Source: Neorhodopirellula pilleata (GTDB lineage: Bacteria > Planctomycetota > Planctomycetia > Pirellulales > Pirellulaceae). From it: 64,000 bases of DNA. The notes beneath the pieces are model-generated. The model saw nothing but the letters and a program-made list of their open reading frames with translations. It ran no database searches and was not told where the DNA came from. Both the position numbers and the translations under genes were made by a program. How positions within the stretch are numbered: position 1 is the stretch's first letter; the number at the start of each line of letters is the position of its first letter. This document shows positions 8,361-17,653 of the stretch, piece after piece. The stretch covers positions 303,122 through 367,121 of the forward strand of contig NZ_SJPM01000005.1 of NCBI RefSeq assembly GCF_007859915.1. Reading direction: 5' to 3'.

Positions 8361-9476
8361 CTATTGTGGCGGGGCGACTTGATGGCAGCTTGCGCAGTGG
8401 AGCGCTCCCAATCCCCAAGCGATTTTTTCGCACGGGACGCCTTCGATGCTGACGCCCGGGCAGAGGTCACGCAGAATCCCCAGCGCTTGCTGGTCGCTGG
8501 AGCGATGAGCGAAGGTCGGGACGAGGATCCGGTCAGGGCCCAGTCGCAAAAAATTGCAGTAGCTCTGTGGGACATTTTGGCCGTTGATTTGCCTCGGTGG
8601 CGGGCCGGGCAGTCGGTGGACGGTAACGGCGGGGGATGTTTCCCGGCCCCAGACCCGGATCTGGCGGTAGTTCGCTTCGAGTTCGCCCGAAAACGGGACG
8701 GTCGGGTCCGCGGCGACCGCGACGACGACATTCTCGCGATCAACGAACCTTGCCAGTTGGTCGATGTGCCCATCGGTATCATCGCCGGGTAACAGACCGC
8801 CATCGATCCAGGCGATCTCGGTGATTCCTAAGAACTGATGAAACTGCTGGGCGATCTCGTCTTTGGAGATTCCGGCATTTCGATCAGGATCCAAAATGCA
8901 GGCGGAGTGAACCATCAGCCGGCCTCCGCCGTCGGTTTCCAGTGCACCGCCTTCGACCGTCAATTCGGTTCGGAGGCAACGCAGACCGGCGACTTTGGCG
9001 ATCCGGTGTCCGGCGTCGCGATCGAGGTCATAGGGATAATACTTTCCGCCCCAAGCGTTGAAATTCCAATCGATGGCCAACACAGAGTCATTTTCGTGAA
9101 CAAAGGTCGGGCCGTAATCGCGGATCCAGCAATCGTTGGTAGGGACATCGATCAGCTCAATGTTCTGCATCTTCCCGATCAACCGTCTGGCTTCGTCGGC
9201 CAAATCCCGAGCCGCGAGAAGGCGCACGGGGGTGGATTGGGCGACCGTCCGGGCGAAATGAGCGAACGCCTCGGGGATGCCATCGAAATGCCCCGGCCAG
9301 GTATCGTGGTTATGGGGCCAAGCCAGCCAAACCGCTTCGCAGGGTTCCCAGTTGGCGGGAAACCGGCGTTGAGGCCGCGCTGGCGACCGCCGCGCACGCT
9401 GATCGGGTGAAACCTCGGGATCGGGTGAAAACTCGGGGGGTTCCGGCGTTTCCGCCGGGCGGTCCGGTGAAGTCAC
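8361..9476 (-). CDS. aguA: Agmatine deiminase family protein
   Basis: 371 residues of the agmatine deiminase / peptidyl-arginine deiminase (PF04371) family, which hydrolyses agmatine to N-carbamoylputrescine and ammonia in polyamine synthesis. Visible landmarks: ANWEPCEAVWLAWPHN near the N-terminus, NDCWIRDYGPTF (substrate-binding Asp), GDDTDGHIDQLARF (catalytic His/Asp region) and GLGALHCASCHQ near the C-terminus (catalytic Cys). The start is GTG at 9476, overlapping the TGA of the upstream 96-residue gene (GTGA), so the pair is coupled. The N-terminal 35 residues are Pro/Arg-rich and probably not part of the fold. The exact substrate is inferred from the family. Confidence 0.88.
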   Translation of the reverse strand: MTSPDRPAETPEPPEFSPDPEVSPDQRARRSPARPQRRFPANWEPCEAVWLAWPHNHDTWPGHFDGIPEAFAHFARTVAQSTPVRLLAARDLADEARRLIGKMQNIELIDVPTNDCWIRDYGPTFVHENDSVLAIDWNFNAWGGKYYPYDLDRDAGHRIAKVAGLRCLRTELTVEGGALETDGGGRLMVHSACILDPDRNAGISKDEIAQQFHQFLGITEIAWIDGGLLPGDDTDGHIDQLARFVDRENVVVAVAADPTVPFSGELEANYRQIRVWGRETSPAVTVHRLPGPPPRQINGQNVPQSYCNFLRLGPDRILVPTFAHRSSDQQALGILRDLCPGVSIEGVPCEKIAWGLGALHCASCHQVAPPQ

Positions 9477-9763
9477 TCGGGCTTGATCTCTTCTTTGACC
9501 TTTTGGACGAAGTGAGGCGATTTGCCGCCCTTGCTCAGTTCGTCGGCACGCTTGACCGCATCGTCTCGCTGGTCAAACTCGAAGACCGCGACCCGCTTTA
9601 AATTTTGACTGAAAACGCCCCAGTATAGACGCAACCGAACGTCGGCGGCCGCTTTCTTGGTTTTGCGTTTGGCAGCTTTTTTACGCTTTGCCTCGGCAGC
9701 CAGTTTTTCTGCTGCTTCCGCTTCGGCGGCTTTTTCCTGCCGATTGACGACCTTCCGAGCCAT
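9473..9763 (-). CDS. Small basic protein upstream of agmatine deiminase
   Basis: About 96 residues if it starts at the ATG at 9763 (MARKVVNRQEK); an in-frame start 16 codons earlier gives a less typical N-terminus. Residues 8-40 are Ala/Lys/Glu-rich and helical (EAEAAEKLAAEAKRKKAAKR). The C-terminal half has a compact pattern (RLYWGVFSQNLKRVAVFEFD, DAVKRADELS) that reads like a small alpha/beta domain. I do not recognise the family. Its stop overlaps the GTG start of the deiminase, so they share an mRNA. Confidence 0.65.
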   Translation of the reverse strand: MARKVVNRQEKAAEAEAAEKLAAEAKRKKAAKRKTKKAAADVRLRLYWGVFSQNLKRVAVFEFDQRDDAVKRADELSKGGKSPHFVQKVKEEIKPE

Positions 9764-10141
9764 AAATCTCAGCTGTGGGGGTTGGGGGAATACGATGAAG
9801 GGGAAATCCAATCCAGAAGGTTATCGCCCCGGTGCGATTTTGTCATGGGGCCCTGTGGTAAATTTGTCAGCGCATCCGAGTTCTCGAGCTAGCGGGTAGG
9901 TCCGGTGAAAAGAAATCCATTCAATCGCGGCCAATAACCGTTGGTTTGATCTCCATACCTGATACCTGAGAGTCGACCATCGGGCCGAGTGAAGACACGG
10001 CTGAGGGTGGATGAAAAATTGATGCCTGGGATCGCTATACCGCCAGCCAAGATTCCGCTAGGCTTACGCAAGAAGGATTCCGGTCGTTGCCGACCGATTC
10101 CGATCGACCCAGCGGCTACTTCTTATGGAACGAGTTTGAAT
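9764..10141. other. Divergent intergenic region
   Basis: About 380 bases between the divergent small basic gene and hpf. It should hold promoters for both directions. I see no clear promoter hexamers, repeat or RNA gene. An in-frame ATG at 9989 would extend the hpf frame upstream, but that sequence does not resemble any ribosome-hibernation protein. Confidence 0.3.
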
Positions 10142-10501
10142 ATGCAGGTGAACGTTTCGGCACGTCACGGCTCTTTGCAGCCTGGTGACCAAGAACTGAT
10201 CGAGGAAAAGACGATTAAGTTGCGTCGATTGTACGACCGCATCAATGCGATCGAAGTCACGATCGATTTGAAGCAACTGGACAAGCCTTCGGTCGAAATT
10301 CAGGTCTCCGCCGAGCACGCCGACGACATGGTGGCCCACGCCGAAGCGACTACCGTGATCGCCGCCCTGGATAATGCGATTCCCAAAGTCGAACAGCAAC
10401 TGCGCAAACTCAAAGCCCGTAAAACAGACCATCGCACGGCCGCCCACAAACACATCGAACTTGTCGAAGTGGACGACGATGAGAGCACTCTTGACGAGTG
10501 A
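10142..10501 (+). CDS. hpf: Ribosome hibernation promoting factor (HPF/RaiA family)
   Basis: 119 residues from the ATG at 10142. The N-terminal 95 residues match the HPF/YfiA fold: MQVNVSARHGSL, then DRINAIEVTIDLKQ, VEIQVSAEHADDMVAHAE and AALDNAIPKVEQQLRKLKAR. The family binds the 30S subunit near the decoding site and inactivates ribosomes in stationary phase. The C-terminal tail is acidic (VEVDDDEST); the dimerising domain of long HPF is absent. It lies 60 bases before ptsN, matching the hpf-ptsN order known from proteobacterial rpoN operons, though rpoN is not here. Confidence 0.9.
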   Translation: MQVNVSARHGSLQPGDQELIEEKTIKLRRLYDRINAIEVTIDLKQLDKPSVEIQVSAEHADDMVAHAEATTVIAALDNAIPKVEQQLRKLKARKTDHRTAAHKHIELVEVDDDESTLDE

Positions 10502-10561
10502 AGTCACCTCGGTCCCCTTCATTTTCATCACCACCCATTCCAATCCAAGACAACTCTTTCC

Positions 10562-11041
10562 ATGAAGTTCTCCGATTTTGTCAAAACCGGCGCGATCCGC
10601 GCCGATTTGAAAGCGACCTCCAAAGAAGCGGTCATTGATGAATTGGTCCAATCCCTCCTGGATGCCGGCGAAATCGCCGCCGACCAACGCGACGACATCA
10701 TCGCCGCAATCATGAAACGTGAAGAACTCGGCAGCACCGGCATCGGTCGCGGCGTCGCCGTTCCTCACACGAAACACCCCAGCGTCTCGCAGCTCGTCGG
10801 CACCGTTGGTGTCAGCGAACAGGGCGTCGACTTCGATTCCCTCGACGGCGAACGGGTTCAATTGTTCTTTCTGCTGATCAGCCCTCCCGAACGACCCGGC
10901 GATCACCTGCGTGCCCTCGAGAATATCTCGCGGCAACTTCGAGACGAATCGTTTTGTCGTTTCCTAAAGCAAAGCAAGACGTCCGAAGATATCCAACAAC
11001 TTTTGCAAGAAGCCGACGACAACCAGTTCGCCGCCGGCTAG
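10562..11041 (+). CDS. ptsN: PTS IIA protein of the nitrogen-regulatory type
   Basis: 159 residues, a single EIIA(fru/Ntr) domain. The phosphorylated His is at position 69 in GVAVPHTKH, preceded by the usual REELGSTGIGRG. Further landmarks are VQLFFLLISPPERPGDHLRAL and LQEAD near the end. No EIIB or EIIC permease is encoded in the window, so this is probably a regulatory phosphoacceptor fed by PtsI and PtsH rather than part of a sugar transporter. It lies 15 bases before ptsH. Confidence 0.92.
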   Translation: MKFSDFVKTGAIRADLKATSKEAVIDELVQSLLDAGEIAADQRDDIIAAIMKREELGSTGIGRGVAVPHTKHPSVSQLVGTVGVSEQGVDFDSLDGERVQLFFLLISPPERPGDHLRALENISRQLRDESFCRFLKQSKTSEDIQQLLQEADDNQFAAG

Positions 11042-11056
11042 AAACTTGGTGACCTT

Positions 11057-11407
11057 ATGAATTCGACTTCACCGGAGCGACCCGACCATCTTGAGCATAC
11101 GGTCCGCGTCATCAACCCCCAGGGTTTGCACGCGCGGCCGGCTGATCTGTTGGTGCGCTGCGCCGATGAGTATGAATCCGTCATCCATCTTCAGAAAGGT
11201 TCTGAAACCGTCGACTGTCGTAGCATTCTGTCGCTGCTGACGCTCGGCGCGACCGAAGGAACTGATTTGCGAGTCACGGTCCAAGGGGCCGATGCGGTCG
11301 AGGCGATGGCGGCCATTTGTGAGTTATTCGAGCGTGGTTTTCATGAGTTGGAGTCGCCCACGCAATCGTCGATCACCGACGCGACGATCGCCGGCGATGG
11401 ACATTAG
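11057..11407 (+). CDS. ptsH: HPr phosphocarrier protein
   Basis: 116 residues with an HPr domain at about 12-95. The phosphorylated His is residue 25 (GLHARPADLL) and the site equivalent to regulatory Ser46 is Ser56 (DCRSILSLLTLGA). The protein carries short extensions at both ends relative to the 85-90 residue norm. It receives phosphate from enzyme I (next gene) and passes it to PtsN. Whether Ser56 is used depends on an HPr kinase, which is not in the window. Confidence 0.93.
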   Translation: MNSTSPERPDHLEHTVRVINPQGLHARPADLLVRCADEYESVIHLQKGSETVDCRSILSLLTLGATEGTDLRVTVQGADAVEAMAAICELFERGFHELESPTQSSITDATIAGDGH

Positions 11408-11449
11408 CCTCGGCGACCGATCAACGGTCGCCGTGCAAGTGCCTGTCTG

Positions 11450-11530
11450 AAAAGGGGTCTGAACCTCTTCGGCAAGGCCACAAAACGAGACAAACGATTT
11501 GCCTTCCGAGGGTCAGACTCCTTCGGAAAT
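11450..11530. repeat. Palindromic repeat family 2, copy 1 (diverged)
   Basis: AAAAGGGGTCTGAACCTCTTCGG at the left and GAGGGTCAGACTCCTTCGG at the right form an imperfect inverted pair around a short spacer that includes GGCAAGGCC. It lies in the ptsH-ptsI gap. Better preserved copies are at 41347-41437 and 61535-61637. The rest of the 11408-11755 gap shows no gene. Confidence 0.65.
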
Positions 11531-11755
11531 GGGCTCTTATTTTCCATCAACACACAATCATTTCACAGAGAATCAACGGCGTTGTTTTTCTTCGATCCTC
11601 GTCCCCATCAAACGTGAGGTTGGTATGCCGATCCTTTGGCACACCGCGTTCATTTCATTCGCTCATCCCTGACGTCCTGATGGATCGGGCTCCCTTCTAA
11701 ATCGTTCTTGGCAAACGGCGTCGACGGGAATCGAAAAAAACAAGCATCGACTACG

Positions 11756-13501
11756 ATGCTCGAATTACAAGGCATTCCGGTTTCACCGGGGGTCGCAATC
11801 GCGTCAGCGCTCGTGCTCGACGCAGATGGTTATCGAATCCCGCGGTGCATCGTTCCGGCGTCGGACGTCGACGGGGAGTTCGCGCGACTGCACGTCGCGG
11901 TCGATGTCGTCAGCGAGCAGCTTGAACAAAGCCGTTTGGAGACGACCGCGCAAGCGGGACGTCAAACCGGCGATATCTTCGCCGCCCAGTTGCAGATGCT
12001 GCACGATCCGCGTTTGCATTCCGAATTGGAAAAACGCATCGGAGACGATCGCCAGTCGGCCGCTTTCGCCGTTAGCGCCGTGCTGCACAACTACGCCACG
12101 GCCCTGCGAAAGTTGGAGAACCCGTTGTTGGCCGACCGGGCCCAAGACGTGCTCGACATCGAACGTCAGTTATTAACCCAGCTCGGTGCTGTCACCCGAC
12201 AACCTCTCGCCGATTTGACCGAACCGGTCATCGTGCTCTCGCGGATGCTGACGCCCAGCGAAACGGCAAGCCTCGATCGGCGTTTCGTCAAAGGTTTCTG
12301 CACCGAAATCGGTGGCGCGGGCGGTCACACCGCGATCGTCGCCAAAGGCTTGGAGATTCCTGCGGTCGTCGGAATCGGCGAGTTCCTGCCCATCATTGCC
12401 GGAGCCGATCGGGTCATCGTTGACGGCGATCGCGGGCGATTGATCATCGACCCCGATGATGAAACGATCGCTCATTACGAAGAACGTGCCGAATACCGTC
12501 GCTCGCTCGCAGCGAAGTTGGCAAAGCAGAGCCAATTGCCCGCCGAAACCCTCGACGGCACCCGCATCGCGCTGAATGCGAACATCGAGTTCCCGCACGA
12601 AACCGCCGCGTGTCTCGCTCGCGGGGCCGACGGGATCGGCCTGTATCGCACCGAGTTTTTGTACCTTTCGTCCGACGAGGAACCCAGCGAAGAAGATCAC
12701 TATCAAGCGTATGCCGAAGTGATCAAACAAATGGAAGGCCGCCCGGTCGTGATCCGCACGCTGGACCTCGGGGCCGACAAAATGGGCCGAGGTAAACTGG
12801 CCCACCAAGAGAATAATCCGTTCTTGGGACTGCGCAGCATTCGCTTGTCTCTCAGAAACCTCGACTTGTTTCGGCCTCAACTTCGAGCCGTGTTGAGGGC
12901 GGCGGTGCTGGGAGACGTCCGGGTGATGTTCCCCTTGGTGACCACGCTCGGCGAACTGCGTCAGGCGCGGATGCTACTCAACGTCGTTGCGGAGGATTTG
13001 GCCGATTCGGACATTCCCTATCGTAGCGATCTGCCGGTCGGCATGATGGTCGAAGTGCCCGCTGCCGTGATGATGCTCGATCACTTTGCCCGTGAAGTCG
13101 ATTTTTTCAGCATCGGCACGAACGACTTGGCGCAGTACACATTGGCCGTCGATCGGTCCAACGAATACGTTGCTGACCTTTATCAATCCAGCGATCCGGC
13201 GGTTCTGCGTTTGATCCAAGCCAGTATCGACATCTCCGACGCGAACCAAATTCCGATCAGCGTTTGCGGCGAGATGAGCAGCAACCCGGCGCGAGCGTTG
13301 TTGTTGTTAGGCATGGGCGTTCGCAATTTGAGCGTTCCGCCGTCGGCATTGCCGCGAGTCAAAAAGGCGATTCGAAACGTCTCGATCGAGCAATGCCAAG
13401 CGATCGCCGAACGCGTTCGCAAACTTGAATCGGCTCGCGACGTGGACTTGTACTTGCTCGACCGCTTGGCCGAATTGGCTCCGGAGTTGGTGATGCAATG
13501 A
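11756..13501 (+). CDS. ptsI: PTS enzyme I (PEP-protein phosphotransferase)
   Basis: 581 residues from the ATG at 11756 (MLELQGIPVSPGVAIASAL); an upstream TTG in frame would add 16 atypical residues. Enzyme I transfers phosphate from PEP to HPr. The phosphohistidine is His191 in GGAGGHTAIVAKGLEIPAVVG. The PEP-binding domain has GADGIGLYRTEFLY, RTLDLGADK, and near the C-terminus FFSIGTNDLAQYTLAVDR and SVCGEMSSNP with the catalytic Cys. Length fits the family. The stop overlaps the start of the next gene (ATGA at 13498-13501). Confidence 0.95.
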   Translation: MLELQGIPVSPGVAIASALVLDADGYRIPRCIVPASDVDGEFARLHVAVDVVSEQLEQSRLETTAQAGRQTGDIFAAQLQMLHDPRLHSELEKRIGDDRQSAAFAVSAVLHNYATALRKLENPLLADRAQDVLDIERQLLTQLGAVTRQPLADLTEPVIVLSRMLTPSETASLDRRFVKGFCTEIGGAGGHTAIVAKGLEIPAVVGIGEFLPIIAGADRVIVDGDRGRLIIDPDDETIAHYEERAEYRRSLAAKLAKQSQLPAETLDGTRIALNANIEFPHETAACLARGADGIGLYRTEFLYLSSDEEPSEEDHYQAYAEVIKQMEGRPVVIRTLDLGADKMGRGKLAHQENNPFLGLRSIRLSLRNLDLFRPQLRAVLRAAVLGDVRVMFPLVTTLGELRQARMLLNVVAEDLADSDIPYRSDLPVGMMVEVPAAVMMLDHFAREVDFFSIGTNDLAQYTLAVDRSNEYVADLYQSSDPAVLRLIQASIDISDANQIPISVCGEMSSNPARALLLLGMGVRNLSVPPSALPRVKKAIRNVSIEQCQAIAERVRKLESARDVDLYLLDRLAELAPELVMQ

Positions 13502-14337
13502 GTTACCCCTCCTCGTCTTCGTCGCCGTCTCGATCGACTCAACCAACCGCCTCAACGAATTCCAGCTCGTCGACTCATTCAGCGTCGTCAGCCAAATCTT
13601 CGGACACGCGGGAGCCTCAAAAGCGAACTCGCAAATCACGGATTTCCCCCAACTTGCATCCCGCCGGAACGCTTCGAGTTCGATACCGGGTTCGGTTTGC
13701 TAAGACGGACTTGTTGCGATGGATCAGCCACCGCGACTTGGCCAACTTGTGGGAACGAATCGGACGGCGAGCCGGGTTGCCATTTTCGATGACCGAAGGA
13801 TTCCATCCCAAGCCGCGATTGATGTTTCCTTCCGCGCTGCCCTTGGGCGTCGAGAGCCTAGACGAAGTTGTCGACCTCGAACTCAATGAAGTGTGGGATG
13901 AAGATCAACTGCTGTCGGCCCTTCGCGACGACCGCCAGCCGGGACTGACCATCCATGACGCCACTCGTGTCGACCTGAGTGACGGCAAAGCTCAACTCGC
14001 CGGACGCCAATACCGTGTCACCTTGCCTGACGACTTCAGCGAACCGGAAGCCCGGCAAGTCAACGAACAAATCAAGAAACTGAAGCAGAACGAAACCATC
14101 ACAACGGATCGAAACGGAAAAGAGATCGTCACGCATGTGCCGACTCAGATCCCGGTCCTTGAACTTGAACCTGAACCATTGCCCGAACAGTTGGTCGTGC
14201 GATTGATCAATTCCGAAGCGGCGTCATTGAAAATTCACGACGTCTTGGAATTGCTCAACATCGGCGACTGGCCGCAGCGAGGTGCGACGCTCATTCGCAC
14301 TCACACCTTTCTGCAGGGCGAACTCGAACACTCGTAA
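13498..14337 (+). CDS. DUF2344 (radical-SAM-linked, TIGR03936-type) protein
   Basis: 279 residues. After a Ser/Thr/Pro-rich N-terminal 50 residues comes a DUF2344 domain (RVRYRVRFAKTDLLRWISH, MTEGFHPKPRLMFPSALPLG, LNEVWDEDQLLSAL). In many bacteria this domain is fused to, or encoded beside, a radical SAM protein and just upstream of rng. The radical SAM partner is absent here, but rng follows after 93 bases, so the conserved DUF2344-rng link is kept. Function is unknown; a role in RNA metabolism is inferred from context. It is coupled to ptsI by ATGA. The Ser/Thr-rich start could mean the true start is at a later codon, but no internal ATG precedes the domain. Confidence 0.85.
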   Translation: MSYPSSSSSPSRSTQPTASTNSSSSTHSASSAKSSDTREPQKRTRKSRISPNLHPAGTLRVRYRVRFAKTDLLRWISHRDLANLWERIGRRAGLPFSMTEGFHPKPRLMFPSALPLGVESLDEVVDLELNEVWDEDQLLSALRDDRQPGLTIHDATRVDLSDGKAQLAGRQYRVTLPDDFSEPEARQVNEQIKKLKQNETITTDRNGKEIVTHVPTQIPVLELEPEPLPEQLVVRLINSEAASLKIHDVLELLNIGDWPQRGATLIRTHTFLQGELEHS

Positions 14338-14430
14338 CTTCGGCGTCCATGCGGTCACCCTTGGAGGACCCGCATCTAGCCGATTTCAACACCAACGCCC
14401 GTCACAACATAAACAAGGCTGAATTAGATT

Positions 14431-16035
14431 ATGAAACGTGAAATGTTAATCAACGTTCTTCAACCCGAAGAAAGCCGCATCGCGGTGGTCGAAGATCGTG
14501 TCTTGGAAGAACTCTACGTCGAACGAAAAAGCGTGGAGGCGTTTGCGGGGAATATCTACCGCGGCAAAATCGTTAATTTGGAACCCTCGATCCAGGCAGC
14601 ATTCGTCGACTTCGGCGTCGGCCGCAACGGGTTTCTACATATCAGCGATGTCGAGCCACAATACTTCCGACAAGGCGGCTACGACCCCGAAGAGATCATG
14701 CGGGAAAGCGACGAAATGGCCGCCGCTTCGGCCGCCCGTAACCGCGAATCCGGACGTGGCAGCTCGCGGGTCTTCAAAGGCGGTCGCCCCCGTATCAAGC
14801 CTCCGATCCAAGAGATCTTCAAACGCGGCGACGAAGTCCTCGTGCAGGTCATTAAAGAAGGCATCGGCACCAAAGGGCCGACGCTGAGTACGTATATTTC
14901 GATCCCGGGACGTTACTTGGTCTTAATGCCCAACCTGTCCCGCGTCGGTGTCAGTCGCAAGATCGAAGACGAAGACGACCGCAAGCGTTTGAAGCGTTGC
15001 TTGAACTCGCTCAATCCACCCAAGGGATTGGGCTTTATCGTGCGGACCGCCGGTGCCGGTCGCAACGAAGATGAGTTGCAACACGACATGGATTACTTGC
15101 TGCGTTTGTGGAAAGCGATCGCTCGCCGCGTCAAGACGACGACCGAGCCGGGTGAGATCTACGAAGAAAGCGATCTGATCATCCGCACGATTCGCGATAT
15201 CTACAGCGACGACATTGATCAAATCCTGATCGACGAAGTAGAGTCGTTCAACAAAGCTCGCGACTTCCTCAAGAACGTCATGCCGCATGTCGTCGATCGC
15301 TTGAAGCTTTACGACGGCGATTCCCCGCTGTTCCACAAGTACAACCTTGAGGAAGAAATCGTCAAAATCAACCAACGCCAAGTTCACTTGAAAGACGGCG
15401 GTTCGATCGTGATCGACCCGACCGAAGCCTTGGTCGCGATCGACGTCAACAGCGGCAACTTCCGCGGCAACGCCTCGGCCGACGAAAACGCGTTTCGTCT
15501 GAACGTGGCCGCAGCCAAAGAGATCGCGCGGCAATTGCGGTTGCGTGACTTGGGTGGCGTGATCGTCAATGACTTCATCGACATGCGAAAAGAAAGCTAT
15601 CGCCGCAAAGTCGAACGAGTCTTGCGTGACGCGATGGCCAAAGACCGTGCCCGCACCAAGATTCTGCGAACGAGCCCGTTCGGCTTGATCGAAATGACTC
15701 GGCAGCGAATTCGCCCGAGTTTGAAGCGCAGCATCTACCAGGATTGCCCGTGTTGCAAAGGCCGTGGTTTGGTCAAGACTCCCGAAAGCATGTCAATCGA
15801 AGTCGTGCGGACGCTGGCCCTCGCGGTGAAGAACCATCACATCGTTCGCGTGACCGTGCGCGTCAACGACGCCGTCGCCGCGTTCTTGAATAACAAGAAA
15901 CGCCGCGCCGTGACGGAGATGGAAGATGCGGGCAACATGACCGTGCAAATTCTCGGCAGCGAGGGTTTGTTCCCCGAGCACCTCGAAGTCGATTGCCGCG
16001 ACAAACACGGCGAACGAGTCGAGATCGACTCTTAA
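14431..16035 (+). CDS. rng: Ribonuclease G/E family endoribonuclease
   Basis: 534 residues. It opens MKREMLINVLQPEESRIAVV, then the S1 RNA-binding part (YRGKIVNLEPSIQAAFVDFG, NGFLHISDV) interrupted by a Lys/Arg/Ser-rich insert at about 95-125. The catalytic region contains VAIDVNSGNFRGN (metal-binding Asp338) and GGVIVNDFIDM (second Asp). The zinc-link motif CPCCKGRG follows RPSLKRSIYQD. RNase G/E cleaves single-stranded, 5'-monophosphorylated RNA in rRNA maturation and mRNA decay. There is no long C-terminal scaffold as in RNase E, so RNase G is the closer match. Confidence 0.94.
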   Translation: MKREMLINVLQPEESRIAVVEDRVLEELYVERKSVEAFAGNIYRGKIVNLEPSIQAAFVDFGVGRNGFLHISDVEPQYFRQGGYDPEEIMRESDEMAAASAARNRESGRGSSRVFKGGRPRIKPPIQEIFKRGDEVLVQVIKEGIGTKGPTLSTYISIPGRYLVLMPNLSRVGVSRKIEDEDDRKRLKRCLNSLNPPKGLGFIVRTAGAGRNEDELQHDMDYLLRLWKAIARRVKTTTEPGEIYEESDLIIRTIRDIYSDDIDQILIDEVESFNKARDFLKNVMPHVVDRLKLYDGDSPLFHKYNLEEEIVKINQRQVHLKDGGSIVIDPTEALVAIDVNSGNFRGNASADENAFRLNVAAAKEIARQLRLRDLGGVIVNDFIDMRKESYRRKVERVLRDAMAKDRARTKILRTSPFGLIEMTRQRIRPSLKRSIYQDCPCCKGRGLVKTPESMSIEVVRTLALAVKNHHIVRVTVRVNDAVAAFLNNKKRRAVTEMEDAGNMTVQILGSEGLFPEHLEVDCRDKHGERVEIDS

Positions 16036-16142
16036 CGCATCGGCCAAATACCAATGATTGCCGTGTTTCACTTGATCGGAACGCGATCGATACAAGCCCG
16101 ACGGGTTTCGTTGAAACGCTTACCTTTTTTGAAAGCCATCTG

Positions 16143-17384
16143 ATGCCTGTCCGATTTGTTGTTGTCGTTCTTGTTTTTCTCGCATCGAGCATCGGCGCGG
16201 CAAACGCGTTCGGTGACCCAGGTTGGGATCAATGGCGGGGGCCGACTCGCGACGGGCACGTCACCGACGCCGAGTGGCCCGATCGGCTCAATGGGCCGTT
16301 GCAATTGCAATGGAAAAAAACACTCGGACCGAGCTATAGCGGTCCCGTCGTGATGGGCGACTTGTTGTTCACGACCGAGACCGTGGACCAAAAGTTTGAA
16401 CGCGTCACGGCGATGAATCGAACCAGCGGCGAAGTCGTCTGGACGAGCCAGTGGGAAGGTTCGATGGCGGTTCCGTTTTTTGCGGCCGCCAACGGCAATT
16501 GGATCCGCTCAACCCCCGCCTGCACGGCCGAAGCGTTAGTGGTTTTGGGCATGCGCGATGTCTTGGTTTGCTTCGATCCGAAGACGGGTGCGGAACGTTG
16601 GCGGATTGATTTCCCGGCCAAGTATCAAACGCCGCTTCAGTCTTTCGGTGCGGTCTGTTCACCGCTCATCATGGACGACGCAGTCTACGTGCAACTCGGC
16701 GGCGGATTGACCAAGATCAACTTGGCCGACGGCGAAGTGGTTTGGCGAACGCTTCAGGGCGGCGACAACATGATGTCCAGCGGTGCGTTCTCGAGTCCTT
16801 CGGTGGCGACGATCGCGGGCGTCGAACAACTGCTCGTTCAAACACGCGACGAACTTTGTGGCGTCACGCCGGATCGCGGCGAAGTGCTTTGGAAGGAACC
16901 GATCGAAGCCTTCCGAGGGATGAATATCTTGACGCCGCTGGCGATCGGCGATCGTATTTTCACCGCCGCTCACAGCGGCAAGAGCCAATTGTTTGAAATT
17001 CAATCGACGGGCGACGGGATGCAAGTCAACGAAGTGTGGAACCAAAAAACACAGGGCTACATGTCCTCGCCGGTGGTGATCGATGGTTCGATCTACTTGC
17101 ATCTCAAGAACGAGCGATTGACCTGTCTTGCCGTCGACGACGGCGCGATCCGTTGGACCAGCCCGCCGGTGGGCAAGTACTGGAGTATGATCCACAACGG
17201 CAATCGGATCTTATCGTTGTCAAGCGACGGATTGCTTCGTTTGATCGACGCCAACCCCGAGCAATATCAAGTAATCGATGAGATCAAAGTCGCCGAGGAC
17301 AGTTGGGCGTACCTTGCCAAAGACGGGGATCAGGTCATCATTCGAGCACTCGACTCGATCCAGGTTTACACCTGGAAGCCATAA
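16143..17384 (+). CDS. Secreted PQQ-like beta-propeller protein
   Basis: 413 residues from the ATG at 16143; residues 1-24 are a Sec signal peptide (VVVVLVFLASSIGAANA). The mature part starts GDPGWDQWRGPTRDG, the usual opening of planctomycete PQQ-propeller proteins, and contains repeated Trp-containing blades (GEVVWTSQW, GAERWRIDF, GEVVWRTLQ, GEVLWKEPI, GAIRWTSPP). No dehydrogenase active-site or PQQ-ligand set can be assigned, so it is probably a binding or scaffold propeller like BamB rather than an enzyme. A longer frame upstream overlaps rng and is not used. Confidence 0.88.
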   Translation: MPVRFVVVVLVFLASSIGAANAFGDPGWDQWRGPTRDGHVTDAEWPDRLNGPLQLQWKKTLGPSYSGPVVMGDLLFTTETVDQKFERVTAMNRTSGEVVWTSQWEGSMAVPFFAAANGNWIRSTPACTAEALVVLGMRDVLVCFDPKTGAERWRIDFPAKYQTPLQSFGAVCSPLIMDDAVYVQLGGGLTKINLADGEVVWRTLQGGDNMMSSGAFSSPSVATIAGVEQLLVQTRDELCGVTPDRGEVLWKEPIEAFRGMNILTPLAIGDRIFTAAHSGKSQLFEIQSTGDGMQVNEVWNQKTQGYMSSPVVIDGSIYLHLKNERLTCLAVDDGAIRWTSPPVGKYWSMIHNGNRILSLSSDGLLRLIDANPEQYQVIDEIKVAEDSWAYLAKDGDQVIIRALDSIQVYTWKP

Positions 17385-17653
17385 CAACGTCACTTGTCAG
17401 TGCTTCATCAAGATTCAGTCTCAGGCTAGCAAAACCCGCCAAGAGTTTCGGCCTGGACTATCATTCAGCGAACGCGCCGGTTTGTGAATTTCACGCCCCG
17501 TGTGATCGTGTGATGGTTGTTTAAAACCACTTCGATAGCGTTCATCGACAGCGAGGGCCAAAAACCGGAATGCACCGTTTACGATAAAGCCACTTGGTGA
17601 CACCATCGTTGCCCAGTTTGTTGTCGAACCGCCGAATCTTTCGAGTTTTTTCC
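17385..17653. other. Intergenic region before ppc
   Basis: About 270 bases with no ORF. It contains CAAGAGTTTCGGCCTGGACT, closely similar to CAAGAGTTTCGGCTTGGACT near 30970, which suggests another short dispersed repeat. An in-frame upstream ATG at 17594 would add 20 residues to PEP carboxylase; the ATG at 17654 is preferred. Confidence 0.35.

Noticed and set aside
9989..10141. N-terminal extension of HPF
   Set aside because: The added 51 residues do not resemble the family, whose conserved start is MQVNVSARHG.
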